Part shown: positions 10,171-21,935 of the stretch, piece after piece | Layout: each line of letters begins with the position of its first letter | How positions within the stretch are numbered: the first letter of the stretch is position 1 | Origin: Welwitschia mirabilis | Taxonomy: Eukaryota > Gnetophyta > Gnetopsida > Welwitschiales | Assembly (NCBI GenBank): GCA_051453625.1 | Contig: JBOZIK010000001.1 | Span: 63,053,617 to 63,117,616 of the forward strand | Direction of reading: 5' to 3' | DNA length: 64,000 nt | The notes under the pieces: model-generated | Seen by the model: only the letters and a program-made list of their open reading frames with translations | The model's database searches: none | What the model was told of the DNA's origin: nothing | Program-made: the position numbers and the translations under genes

Positions 10171-12641
10171 CTATGGTATCATTTAAAATTTATCCTATTG
10201 CTACAAACAATATTAGGCTTTTGTAATGTTTTTTTGGCATGGCCTTTTGCTTCGCATTAGAGCTAGATGAGAAGGCTATGAAGATGATGAAGACTAGTAT
10301 GAAATACCAAGTGAATTTGCAAAATGCTTCTTGTCCTTATTTGATTTTGATGTTTGCTCTTGTTTGATGCATTCTATATTACTTTTGATGCTCATCATTG
10401 TCTGGTACTTTTGTGGTTTTTTTTTTTTTTAACTTTTTGTGTTTGCCCTTGCTTTGTTGCTACCCCTTATCTTGGTTGCTACTTATTGCTCTTCTTCTTT
10501 ACTTAACCTTAACGAAATGTCTTCATTAAGAATAAAATGTCTAAAATGTAGTTATCAAATGTGCAAGAAACCTTTAAAAAAAACATCAAAATAAGAAAAG
10601 ATTTATAACCTTGTACACATTATCAACATCCTTAAACGTTACTTGGAACCAATGATGTTATTTAGAAAAGAAGGAAATTGTCATTAAGGCCTTTCTCATT
10701 GTCATAATATCTTATGTTCCAATACAAAACTAGATCATAGTTGTCTTTTAAAACATAAGAATTTACATAGGAATATACAAGAACTAATAGTGAAAATGGT
10801 AGACTTGTAGTAACTACATCCATGGGGAAAATCATCTAGAGAGGAAAAAAGTATAGATACTGTTTAAATGACAAGCGTTTTATGATTCTAATATTCATTT
10901 TCAATTCCTTTCCATTAAGTAAAGGAATATTAATAAGCTAATACTATGTTCTTATGATTTTATTTTCTATATTTCATATTCCATGGATAACAACCAACTC
11001 GATCTGGAAATGAATAGTAAAAATTAGAATGAGACAACAACAATTTTAATTGAAAAATTAATAAAATATAGAATGATTTTTTAATTACAAAGAAGACTTG
11101 ATTCCTTAGATATTTGACATTTAGCTATCTAAATGAATTTTACTAAATCAAAAGATTCTACTGTTCAAGAGAATTGCTTCATGAGTGAAATGTTTTAGTG
11201 CCATTGAAGATATTTATCAAATTCTAAGACATATCCAATTCCTTTTGGACCATATAGATTAGTAGACTAGTAGAAAAATCCTTATTTTTAAGACTTGTTA
11301 TCATGGAAATGATCAGCTTGTTAACCCTTGGCTAAGGATGCTTTCATTTTAGACTCATAGATAGTTGGGTAGAATGCATCTAATTTTAAAACTATTTGTT
11401 TCACATCAAGCTCTTCATTTCACTCTTCATTTAAGAATTGTGTCAAAAGGGGGTTTGGCCTAAAGTATTAAAAATTTCATTTTATTTTATCATGGTATTA
11501 AAACTTAGAATTCTCAAAAGAGACCTCATTAACTCATGATTCTAAGTAAAAATTGATGGGGTGCATGACCCACCTTTGACTTGGCAAAAATAGGTTAAAA
11601 AGGGATTATTAAAAATAATGGTTACAACTCATTAAAGTTAATTAACTCATAATTTATGAGTTACTTCCTATATTATGAACAACTCTATTATCTTGATTCA
11701 TAGATTTTATTGTGAGAAGAATAAACAAAGAAACTATATCTCCTAAATACTATTTAAGCATCAACTAAAATAATATTTATTAAGCAATTTGTCATATTGT
11801 ATTATAAGTCGATAACATAAGGCATCCTTTGTTTAGTTACAAACTTGACTAGATTATTTGCATGATTAAAATTCTATTATGCCTCTGTTTTAAGTTAGAA
11901 AGAAGCAAAGAATCTTTTTTTAAAAGTGTGGATCTTTGGAGCTTGGATTCTAAGTGGTTTATAATGTTATCATTTCCTAAGGAAGCTTGAACCTTAAATT
12001 ACTTTAATGTGATAAACTATGCTAACTGCTTAGTTGAGCTAATCTTTGTACTAAGGAAACTTATAAATAGTTAAGAATTCTATAATGGATGCTAATCATG
12101 TAAAATAAACATGTTTGCAGCTAAAATAAAAGCTCATGTGGTTTGAAGATCATAAAATATCATTTTCCATAATATCCTTATGCATTGGAGGTCAAGAAAC
12201 ATGATGTCTGTAATAAAATGAAGCCACATGAATGCTTGTACTCAGATTTTTATATGTAACTTCTTTTTTATCTCAGAAAATTTACATAGAAGAATTGAAA
12301 AGGATACTTAACAAGAACCGTCTTTAGGTGTCATTATGCTTAAAATTTATCTTAGAAAGGAGGTAAATAAATTGGGAAGAAGTAAAATTAGAAAATTTTA
12401 AAGGTTTATGAAGCCTCTGGAATCAAACAAAAGTCATATTGCTTTAAGTGAAATTAGCTATACATTTGAATGAAGAATTTTGCTATACTCTTTAGCTATG
12501 ATTTTTTTGACTTTTGTATTGATTTTTATGCTTCAACCTTGACAAAGTTGTGATTTAGGATTTAGGGTTTAGGGTTTAATATTAATTAAACTAGAGTGAT
12601 TATTAAGACATTGCTTATTTAATAAAGTTTTTTTTAAAACT

Positions 12642-12704
12642 GATTAGTATCATGTGATAAAATAGGGTTTAGAATTTTAGTCCTACTTATACATGATACT
12701 AATC
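12642..12704. repeat. hairpin with GATTAGTATCATGT arms
   Basis: GATTAGTATCATGT (12642-12655) and its exact reverse complement (12691-12704) enclose 35 bp. After the left arm comes GATAAAATAGGG, matching GGTAAAATAGCC after the left arm at 10132. The two are probably related small elements. Confidence 0.7.
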
Positions 12705-12798
12705 CTAAATTAAGGTTATCCCAGATTTTTTATCATTTAAAACACATGTCTTTCCATTATGTTGTTTGGATTCTTATATAACTGTAATGGCCTTTTCT

Positions 12799-13184
12799 NN
12801 NNNNNNNNNNNNNNNNNNNNNNNNNNNNNNNNNNNNNNNNNNNNNNNNNNNNNNNNNNNNNNNNNNNNNNNNNNNNNNNNNNNNNNNNNNNNNNNNNNNN
12901 NNNNNNNNNNNNNNNNNNNNNNNNNNNNNNNNNNNNNNNNNNNNNNNNNNNNNNNNNNNNNNNNNNNNNNNNNNNNNNNNNNNNNNNNNNNNNNNNNNNN
13001 NNNNNNNNNNNNNNNNNNNNNNNNNNNNNNNNNNNNNNNNNNNNNNNNNNNNNNNNNNNNNNNNNNNNNNNNNNNNNNNNNNNNNNNNNNNNNNNNNNNN
13101 NNNNNNNNNNNNNNNNNNNNNNNNNNNNNNNNNNNNNNNNNNNNNNNNNNNNNNNNNNNNNNNNNNNNNNNNNNNNNNNNNNNN
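12799..13184. other. assembly gap (386 N)
   Basis: Unsequenced; probably contains the start of the TNP2-like gene. Confidence 0.99.
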
Positions 13185-16100
13185 AAATATTGTTTTTGAG
13201 CATCTTTTATGCAAAGGCATGGATCTTACATACATAAGGTGGATTATGCATGGGGAAGCATCAAAAGAATACTATGACAAATGTAGTGGAAAAAATATAA
13301 TACAAGATGATCCTATTTCCATCATGAAAAAAACCTTTATGTTATTTAATGATAGGGAGCAATCACATGAAAAAAAACACCATGGATTTCTCAAATTATG
13401 ATAACTTTAGTAGAGATGTGAAAAATTCAGAATATGATAGGTTAATCAAAGAAGGTAAGGAGCCATTGTACCCTAGTTGCATAAAATATACAAAGCTTTT
13501 TATGATTATTAAATTACTTACCATTAAAGTAATGGGTGAGTGATCAAATTCAACATTTTCAATGATTCTTGATATGTTGTATACTCTTTTCTAGAAGGTT
13601 ATACAATTCCAAGTTTTTATGGTCAATTGAAAATTACACTTAACTCCCTAGGTATGAGATATGATAAAATACATGCATGTCCTAATAACTATGTATTATA
13701 TTGGAAGGAGCATGAGAACAAAAATGAATGTCCTCAGTGTGTTACATCTAGATGAAAATCAAAAGGAGGTACCAAAGATAGAAAACTAGATAAAAGATTA
13801 CTTGCCAAAGTATCATGATACTTTCCATTAATTCCAAGGCTATAAAGGATTTATGCATCACCCACAATAGTGGAACATACGATATGACATTAAAAAAGGA
13901 AAATGAATTATGGCATAATGTAACATTCGACAAATTTTATCTTATGGAAAAGTATTGATGAATCATAAAATGAATTTAAGCTCAAACATAGACATGTAAG
14001 ACTCAGTATTGTAATAGATGGATTTAATCTTTTTGGAATGCTTTTCACTTCTTATAGTTGTTAGCCAGTTATATGATTTTCTATAACTTACCACCCTGGC
14101 TATGATGAAAAGGTCATATGTAACACTTTCTTTACTCATATTAGGGCCTAAAAAACTAGGAAAATATATTGATGTGTACCTTCAACTCTTATTGAAGAAT
14201 TGAAGCTACTATGATATGAGAGAGTAAAAACATTTGATAAACTAAAGAAGGAGTTCTTTATTATGAAAGTAGTGCTACTTTAGATGATAAATGATTTTCC
14301 AGCATATGGAAACATCTCAAGATGGAGCACAAAGGGGATATTATCATGTCCCATATGTTCTTATAAGACTAATTATTTATGGTTATCTTATAGTAGGAAA
14401 CATTATTATTAAGGGCATAGAAGATTCCTTGATAAGAATCATAGGTATAGACGAATGAAGAGACCTTTCAACGGTAAAGTAGAAGAAGAAGAAGAACCTT
14501 TATCATTAAGTAGTGAAGAGATTCTTTTCCATCTTGACAACACGGATTCACTTGAGAGAAGTGCATTTCTAAACATCAACAAAGGAGGACAAGAATGCTA
14601 AAACATGAAAAGCAAGAAAACTAGTTAAAGGTCACTCCATCTAGTAAATTTAAAAGGTCACATAGCAAATGCAAGAAAGTTATTTTGGGCATTTAAGGGG
14701 AAGAGCATAACAATAGATGAAAAAAGAAATTAATACTATTTAATCTTATGTATTGAAAGGTAAAAAAAGTTTATAAAATAGTTTAGTAATAAATTCTTTT
14801 TCTTTTTATGATTTCATTTACCACCTTTTTCATTTCTAACATATGCATAGGAACATGACGTTCAATACAACTTGGATGTTATGCATATTGGAAAAAATGT
14901 CTATGAAAGCTTACTAAGCACTATCCTCAATATAAAAGAAAATCAAAGGACAAGTTCATATAAGAAAAGAAGTCTTTTTTCACTATGTTATCAGAGCTCA
15001 AACTTCCAGATGGGTATCGATCAAATATTCATAGGTGTATCCTACAAAACGAACATAGACTTTCTGGGCTTAAGAGTCACAACTACCATGTTCTTTTGCA
15101 ATTCATTCTTTTCATTAATTTACATAACTTACTTCCATCTAAGGTGCATCCATTAATAATTCAAATGAGTCTATTCCTTAAGGATATTTGTCATAAGGAA
15201 ATTAACATAAAGCTTTTGGAAGAACTGAAATNNNNNNNNNNNNNNNNNNNNNNNNNNNNNNNNNNNNNNNNNNNNNNNNNNNNNNNNNNNNNNNNNNNNN
15301 NNNNNNNNNNNNNNNNNNNNNNNNNNNNNNNNNNNNNNNNNNNNNNNNNNNNNNNNNNNNNNNNNNNNNNNNNNNNNNNNNNNNNNNNNNNNNNNNNNNN
15401 NNNNNNNNNNNNNNNNNNNNNNNNNNNNNNNNNNNNNNNNNNNNNNNNNNNNNNNNNNNNNNNNNNNNNNNNNNNNNNNNNNNNNNNNNNNNNNNNNNNN
15501 NNNNNNNNNNNNNNNNNNNNNNNNNNNNNNNNNNNNNNNNNNNNNNNNNNNNNNNNNNNNNNNNNNNNNNNNNNNNNNNNNNNNNNNNNNNNNNNNNNNN
15601 NNNNNNNNNNNNNNNNNNNNNNNNNNNNNNNNNNNNNNNNNNNNNNNNNNNNNNNNNNNNNNNNNNNNNNNNNNNNNNNNNNNNNNNNNNNNNNNNNNNN
15701 NNNNNNNNNNNNNNNNNNNNNNNNNNNNNNNNNNNNNNNNNNNNNNNNNNNNNNNNNNNNNNNNNNNNNNNNNNNNNNNNNNNNNNNNNNNNNNNNNNNN
15801 NNNNNNNNNNNNNNNNNNNNNNNNNNNNNNNNNNNNNNNNNNNNNNNNNNNNNNNNNNNNNNNNNNNNNNNNNNNNNNNNNNNNNNNNNNNNNTTTCTTT
15901 AATATCATGATGCATTTACCTATCCATCTGATAAGGGAGGTTAGGTTTTGCAGGCCTGTGCAATATCGATAAATGTATCCTATAGAAAAATAATAAGCAT
16001 ACTTTTTTTTGGTCATAAATGTAGCTTGTTAATAATTATGAATTAACAGTAAAATTTTGACTTATATATCATTTATATCCTTAAAAGTTTTTAATGGGAA

Positions 16101-16320
16101 TATCAAAAATAAGAAAAAACCAGAGGGATGTATTTCAGAAGATTTTATTGTAGAGGAAGCATTAAGTTTTTGCATTAAGTACATGACAAATATCGATACA
16201 TTCAAAAATCTATTACAACACAATGAAGTTATTGATAATAAATCTAGTGAATTATTTATACATTCAGAAGGAAGATCACTAGGTGCTATAGATAGAAGGA
16301 TATTAAGTGACAAATAAATT
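13185..16320 (+). pseudogene. TNP2-like (TnpD-type) CACTA transposase, broken
   Basis: Remnant of the transposase that cuts CACTA termini. In order: the transposase-associated domain (FEHLLCKGMDLTYIRWIMHGE, split here as FEHLLCKGMD and YIRWIMHGE, 13195-13260); the PLYPSCIKYTKL block near 13465-13500; YLKEHE-like and Cys-rich text near 13700-13745; the hallmark SLLILGPKKLGKYIDVYLQ at about 14119-14190; LDVMHIGKNVYESLL at 14870-14915; the LPDGYRSNI and LSGLKSHNYHVLLQ blocks at 15000-15110; a 662-base gap; then PEGCISEDFIVEEALSFC at about 16115-16185. All are ordered as in plant TNP2 proteins. Frame changes and stops, some perhaps introns, divide it. No functional product is expected. Confidence 0.88.
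15232..15893. other. assembly gap (662 N) inside the transposase
   Basis: Unsequenced; removes the middle-to-late TNP2 domain. Confidence 0.99.
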
Positions 16321-16604
16321 AAACAAGCACATAGATATGTATTGTCTAATACCCCATGCCTTGAATCATATGTGACATAAGTTAATCAAAATTTCATTAT
16401 TTTATTGTTATTGTATAAATTCTTAATTGTATTATGTATACAGTCGACATCTACAAGAAATTTGTAGAGGCTTTTCACTAATAAATAAGTCTTCACATCT
16501 TCAGATGTATAGAGAACACTTTACTACTTGATTTGAAGAACATTTAACTTATAATACATGCTATATAAAATTATTAATGGCCATGAAATTATGATGTATA
16601 TAAT

Positions 16605-17240
16605 ATGTATGCATATAAATTTTTTGATGTTCCAGATTTACAAGTTAAGAGAAAAAGGATGCTTAATGAAGAAAAAGAAAAAGAAGTAAAATGGTTATTA
16701 CATCCTCTAAGTAAACATGCACAAAGGTATAAGGTATACTTGATCAATGGGTATAAGTTTCATATAAAGGAGAGAAATGTAGAGTTGACATGTCAAAACA
16801 GTGGAGTTTTTATAATTGCAAGTACTTCATGTGTATCAAGTGTAAAGGATAACAATTCTATAAGTAATGATGTAAAATATTATAGTATTTTAAAAGACAT
16901 AGTCATATTAGATTATAATTCCATATTCAATGTTATGGTCTTCCAATGTGAATGGTTTGATGTTCTTCGAGAAGCTAACATCAGGAAGGATGGTTGTAGT
17001 TTTACACTTGTTAACACAAGTAAATACGTCAAGGATGATCATGTATAATATAAACCATTCATATTAGCTCATCAGGCATCACAATTTTTTTATGTAAGGG
17101 ACATTGAGAATTCTTCATGGAGTATTGTAGCATTATTTAATCCAAGACATATTTACAATGAGAGTGAAAATGAAGAATTTTCTGAAGTGGAAGAGGATAG
17201 GGAAGATAATTTGAAAAGAATGATGCTAAAGTTGAAAACT
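16605..17240 (+). pseudogene. DUF4216-like C-terminal region of the CACTA transposase
   Basis: An open frame from 16605 to 17048, continuing past one TAA to about 17240, reads EVKWLLHPLSKHAQRYKVY, INGYKFHIKERN, TQNSG-like QNSGVFI, VKYYSILKDIVILDYN, VMVFQCEWFDV and FTLVNTSKYVKDD. After the stop it continues FILAHQASQFFYVRDIEN. This is the conserved run of the DUF4216 domain that follows TNP2 in plant CACTA elements. It ends with an acidic tail. It is the best preserved coding stretch of the transposon, with only the one stop in about 200 codons. Family assignment is by recognised motif order. Confidence 0.85.
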
Positions 17241-18117
17241 TAAAGTGGACTTGAATAGGTTCAAATGGTATCATGGTTGATGCTCTGAATTTACAAGATG
17301 TAGATTGTTCATAATATGAATGTTATAAGAGAGTATATGTTTACATACACTTAGAGAATTAAATAATTAATATAATTTTCATATCTATTTTATGTTATGC
17401 TATTGATTTAGGTGAATACTACATGTGACTATGTTGTTGAAAGTAAAGAGGACATTAGGGGTGGTGCATAGCTATTTTTGTTTTCATTTTACTAGAGGTA
17501 TGTTGAACAAGTTACTAAATTATTTTTTTTACATCATAATACTCATTTTTACATTACTTTATATAATTGAGTTATGAAAATATAAGTTGTAATTGAAAAT
17601 ATAAGTTATTAAATCAAAATAATATTGAATAATTCGAAAACCATCATCATGTTCTTGATATTTTTAAATAATTAGTACATGCTAGACTTAATTAATTTAA
17701 TTATAATAATTAATATAACCTTCTTGACATAGATTTATGTTTTTTTAGGTATCTTCTAAGTACAAACATTTGTATTACATATGTTGAGGGATAAGAGCCT
17801 TCTTATGAGTATAAAAAAAAAAAAAAGAGGAATTGGGGATGTGAAACATTTTGATAGTACATGATTTACCAATAAGCATATTGTTTTATTACTATATTTT
17901 ATATGTACATGTATCAAAACTAAGTTTTATTTCAGAATATCATTCACTCATAAATAGTTCTTTTCCTTTAGGTTTTTAGAATGTTAATGATTCTCCATAA
18001 CAAGAGCAAATAATATCTGACACTATTCTTGGTAATAATAGATAGATATTTTAGAGTAGGTACTTTATTACTTTTTTTAATTTTTATTAATTAGATATTT
18101 TATAATATGTAGGAGAA
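17241..18117 (+). other. CACTA intergenic region
   Basis: AT-rich DNA between the two transposon genes. A weak continuation of degenerate frames is seen near 17440-17480. Nothing else was recognised. Confidence 0.5.
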
Positions 18118-18481
18118 GGTAGTGATAGCTCCAAATCCATAAAAATAGGAAAAGTAAAATGCTTTGATCTAGCCAAAATTTGGTCTCATATGAAGATACA
18201 ACTGAGATGCAATAAGAAAGGCCAAGTGGTTGGTCCAAATAGAGAAAAAGGATCATCTTACTTGGGGAAAATAGTAAGAGATAATAGAATTACACCAAAA
18301 AATAATAAAAATTAGAGGACATTACTTAAGAATTTTAAAATTAATTTATGGGAGATGATTAAGGTATGTTATTATTCAATAATTATTACACACACATAAC
18401 TTGCGATTATTACATCCCATTTTAACACATGTCAAAAATATAGCAAAAATTTGAAGTGTTTGAAGAAAATAACAACTTCAT

Positions 18482-18834
18482 NNNNNNNNNNNNNNNNNNN
18501 NNNNNNNNNNNNNNNNNNNNNNNNNNNNNNNNNNNNNNNNNNNNNNNNNNNNNNNNNNNNNNNNNNNNNNNNNNNNNNNNNNNNNNNNNNNNNNNNNNNN
18601 NNNNNNNNNNNNNNNNNNNNNNNNNNNNNNNNNNNNNNNNNNNNNNNNNNNNNNNNNNNNNNNNNNNNNNNNNNNNNNNNNNNNNNNNNNNNNNNNNNNN
18701 NNNNNNNNNNNNNNNNNNNNNNNNNNNNNNNNNNNNNNNNNNNNNNNNNNNNNNNNNNNNNNNNNNNNNNNNNNNNNNNNNNNNNNNNNNNNNNNNNNNN
18801 NNNNNNNNNNNNNNNNNNNNNNNNNNNNNNNNNN
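18482..18834. other. assembly gap (353 N)
   Basis: Unsequenced; inside the TnpA-like gene. Confidence 0.99.
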
Positions 18835-19391
18835 TTGAATTAATAAGAATAAATGTTTTTTCAATGTGTTCTTTCTAATGTTACAAATACTGATTATTAT
18901 AGAGAGTTGAGATAGGTAATCTATCAGTAACAATAGATCATGTGAATGCATGAAAAAAGGCATACATTAGGCTAGATGGATTAGCTACACTAGAAGATAT
19001 TGAAATTATTGTAAGTATTAATTACTTAATTTCTAATACTCTAAACATACATTATTTAAACAAATCTTATATCGTTTAATACAGGAAGACTTTGTGCTAC
19101 TGGTGAATTTGTAATAATGAAAAGATTCTTTCCAAAGAAAATGCCTTCCATGAGCTCAACTCAAGTTGTTCATAATTTAAATGAACTTAAAAGGAGAATG
19201 AGAAACTTGAAAGAAATCAGCAAGTAATGGAAGAAAAAATTTTAAAAATTATGAATATGTTACAATAAGTGGGTCTTGTGGTAAGAATGTAACTTCATTT
19301 TCTATAATGCTGATGTACTTTTTATCATGAGTTAACATGTTTTTAAATTATAGAATGAAATTAGCTTGAACAGACTCTAATCTACCAATGT

Positions 19392-19804
19392 NNNNNNNNN
19401 NNNNNNNNNNNNNNNNNNNNNNNNNNNNNNNNNNNNNNNNNNNNNNNNNNNNNNNNNNNNNNNNNNNNNNNNNNNNNNNNNNNNNNNNNNNNNNNNNNNN
19501 NNNNNNNNNNNNNNNNNNNNNNNNNNNNNNNNNNNNNNNNNNNNNNNNNNNNNNNNNNNNNNNNNNNNNNNNNNNNNNNNNNNNNNNNNNNNNNNNNNNN
19601 NNNNNNNNNNNNNNNNNNNNNNNNNNNNNNNNNNNNNNNNNNNNNNNNNNNNNNNNNNNNNNNNNNNNNNNNNNNNNNNNNNNNNNNNNNNNNNNNNNNN
19701 NNNNNNNNNNNNNNNNNNNNNNNNNNNNNNNNNNNNNNNNNNNNNNNNNNNNNNNNNNNNNNNNNNNNNNNNNNNNNNNNNNNNNNNNNNNNNNNNNNNN
19801 NNNN
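19392..19804. other. assembly gap (413 N)
   Basis: Unsequenced; ends exactly where the first copy of the C-terminal duplication begins. Confidence 0.99.
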
Positions 19805-20301
19805 AAGAAGAATTTCTTGCATTTTTATGGAAGTAGTGAAAAATACCAGAACATCATTAATAGTAGAAGTAAAGGATATGAATACATTAAAGGACGAAAA
19901 AGGAGAGGTTATTGCATGGAATTCATAATATGTTAAGGAGGTAACTAAATATCAGTTTATTTTTAATTACTCAGATACCATTCAAGTTTCATGTTCGTCA
20001 TTATGTTTGTTAATCATATGTAGGTTATGGATGAATCATTAAAGTACCAATATCATCATTAAATAAAAATGCATTTTAAATAATGGTTAATGTAATACTG
20101 TAGCTATTGAAAGAATACTTTCAAATAACCATACATCATTAGTTCATCATGCACTACTTGGAAACCTTGCTTACAATGTTAAATTGGAAGTTATTACAAT
20201 TTCTAGTGCTGAGTTATTTTACAAGACAAGTTTCAAAACGACTCTTGTTGATGTTGAGATTAATGGCATTATATCTTGATCAAGAAAATATACTGTAATC
20301 A
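19805..20301 (+). repeat. direct repeat copy 1 in the TnpA-like gene
   Basis: Collinear with 20498-21000. It starts AAGAATTTCTTGCA and includes TTTGTTAATCATATGTAGG. It runs up to the 70-base gap at 20302-20371. The copy carries more stops than copy 2. Confidence 0.85.
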
Positions 20302-20497
20302 NNNNNNNNNNNNNNNNNNNNNNNNNNNNNNNNNNNNNNNNNNNNNNNNNNNNNNNNNNNNNNNNNNNNNNATTTCTTCTTTTTATAGGATGACACTGTG
20401 TCACCTTGTCAGTTGCTAGATATGTACAATAGAGTTGTAGAAAAAGGAGTAATTGTAGGAAGGGATTCCAAATTTATGCTTAATAATTAAATCTTAA

Positions 20498-21000
20498 GTA
20501 AGAATTTCTTGCAGTTTTTGTGGAAGTAGTGAAAAATCATAGAACACCATTAATAGTGCAAGCAAAGGATATGACCACATTGAAGGAGGTAAAAGAAGAG
20601 GTTATTGCATGGCCTTCACAATATGTTAAGGAGGTAATTAAATATTATTTTATTTTTAATTACTCAGATAGCATTCAAGTTTTATGTTGGTCATTATGTT
20701 TGTTAATCATATGTAGGTTATGGATGAATCACCAAAGTACCATCACAATCATTAAATAAAGAATGCAGTAAAGAGAATGGTCAATGCAATACTGTAGCTA
20801 TTGGAAGAATACTTTCAGATAATCCTACATCATTGGTTCATCATGCACTTCTTGATGACCATGCTTACAAAGTTAAATTGGAAGTTATTACAATTTCTAG
20901 CACTGAGTTATTTTATAAGACAAGTTTCACAATGATCCTTACTAATCTTAGGATTAATGGCATTACATCTTGGCCAAGAAAAGATACTGTAGTCATTTAA
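20498..21000 (+). repeat. direct repeat copy 2 in the TnpA-like gene
   Basis: Second copy, better preserved. One frame gives VFVEVVKNHRTPLIVQAKD then EEVIAWPSQYVKE. Further on, AIGRILSDNPTSLVHHAL and GITSWPRKDT follow. Between the copies, 20390-20490 encodes VSPCQLLDMYNRVVEKG. Confidence 0.85.
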
Positions 21001-21785
21001 TATTTTATGTGGTAGTGTACTCTTTATTGAGAATTTCTAAAATATTGAAACCATGTAAGACTCGTGTCTTGGGTAATTATTCAATGTGAAGATTGACCTT
21101 TTTTTCCATAGATGCATAAATTTTGTTCACAAATGCATCCATTGCTTAACATTTATCGGAGATGGTTTGAATTATTTAGGTAGGAAATGCTATGCCATTG
21201 AGGATATAGATTGATCATCACATGATTATATGCAAATTATGCTATGAAAACTCAGATTAAATCGTACTATGGTATCATTTATTATAAAGTTTGTATGATA
21301 TGCCTCCATAAATGTGCTTCTTATACTTTAGATTTTGGTTTCAGATTTCTATGTGCATGTAGATTTTGCTGCCCTCTGTTTTATTATAGTTGCAACTACA
21401 TTCATCCTGTTAGTGGTTATTAATTTCTTCACAATATGATGTAAAATAGTGTAAATGATGCATTCTAAAGAAATAAAGTATTAATTCATTATTACATAAT
21501 GTGATCTAGTGCTTTTAAAATAGCAGCATTTGAACTTATGTACCTTCTTTTTAGGTGCATAGAGATCTAATAAGGTACTGATATGGGGATGAACAACATT
21601 TAGATGAAGCACTAAAAAGGAGTTTTCATTATGGCTAGGTATGTACTAGTTAAAAGTTTCAAGAAAATACATTTTGTTTTATTTATGATGGATTTCTAGA
21701 TTTCTTTGTACTATGAACATTATAGCAATATTGAGTTTAAACACAAAGCTAAATTGGTTCATAATTTACTACATCCATTTATCAT
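21001..21785 (+). other. CACTA 3' noncoding region, first part
   Basis: AT-rich sequence after the end of the TnpA-like gene. Nothing recognised. Confidence 0.5.
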
Positions 21786-21935
21786 GAACTTTATGTGTTT
21801 ATCATTTTGAGATAGTGGATCATCTTTTGCTTCATTGTACTTTTTATTTTGCTTTATGGTATTTCTTCACAAATGCATTGAGTGTATCACTTGTGCTACT
21901 ATCATTGACCCATCCATTCTTGCATAATGCTCGCA
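21786..21935 (+). pseudogene. possible LINE reverse-transcriptase C-terminal zinc-binding scrap
   Basis: One frame reads FEIVDHLLLHCTFYFALWYFF followed by TNALSVSLVLL. This resembles the zf-RVT segment of plant LINEs (ET.DHLLLHC.FA..LW..F...GVSWV). The upstream CX2C half is missing. The enclosing open frame continues to 22096 without recognisable content. Assignment rests on one short motif. Confidence 0.45.

Larger units (their letters stand above)
8191..12798 (+). other. 5' noncoding part of the CACTA element
   Basis: About 4.6 kb without a credible gene. The ORFs at 8557-8784 and 9182-9403 are short and low in complexity. Visible structure: three copies of a ~34-bp unit containing ATTCT(N)TGCCTGCTTTCA at about 8325-8457; two short hairpins listed separately; and two TTTAGGG units at 12561-12574. 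The transposase gene probably begins in the gap that follows. Confidence 0.5.
18118..21000 (+). pseudogene. TnpA-like (En/Spm, PTTA-type) CACTA gene, broken, with internal duplication
   Basis: The first block (18150-18310) reads AKIWSHMKIQLRCNKKGQVV and GPNREKGSSYLGKIVRDN, matching the plant PTTA/En-Spm transposase domain. The usual pattern there is a hydrophilic segment, NEKGQPVGPN, then a short LG(T)IVRD. A gap and poorly conserved introns follow, then a Lys/Glu-rich coiled-coil-like segment near 19120-19230. The C-terminal part (19805-21000) contains the repeated motif that ends EEVIAWPSQYVKE or GITSWPRKDTVVI; the latter stops at 20998-21000. Stops and gaps make it nonfunctional. Known TnpA proteins bind subterminal repeats such as those at 7944-8190. 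Confidence 0.75.

Noticed and set aside
12561-12574. TTTAGGG telomere-type units
   Set aside because: Only two perfect units plus one variant; too short to be an interstitial telomere, though it fits a plant genome.
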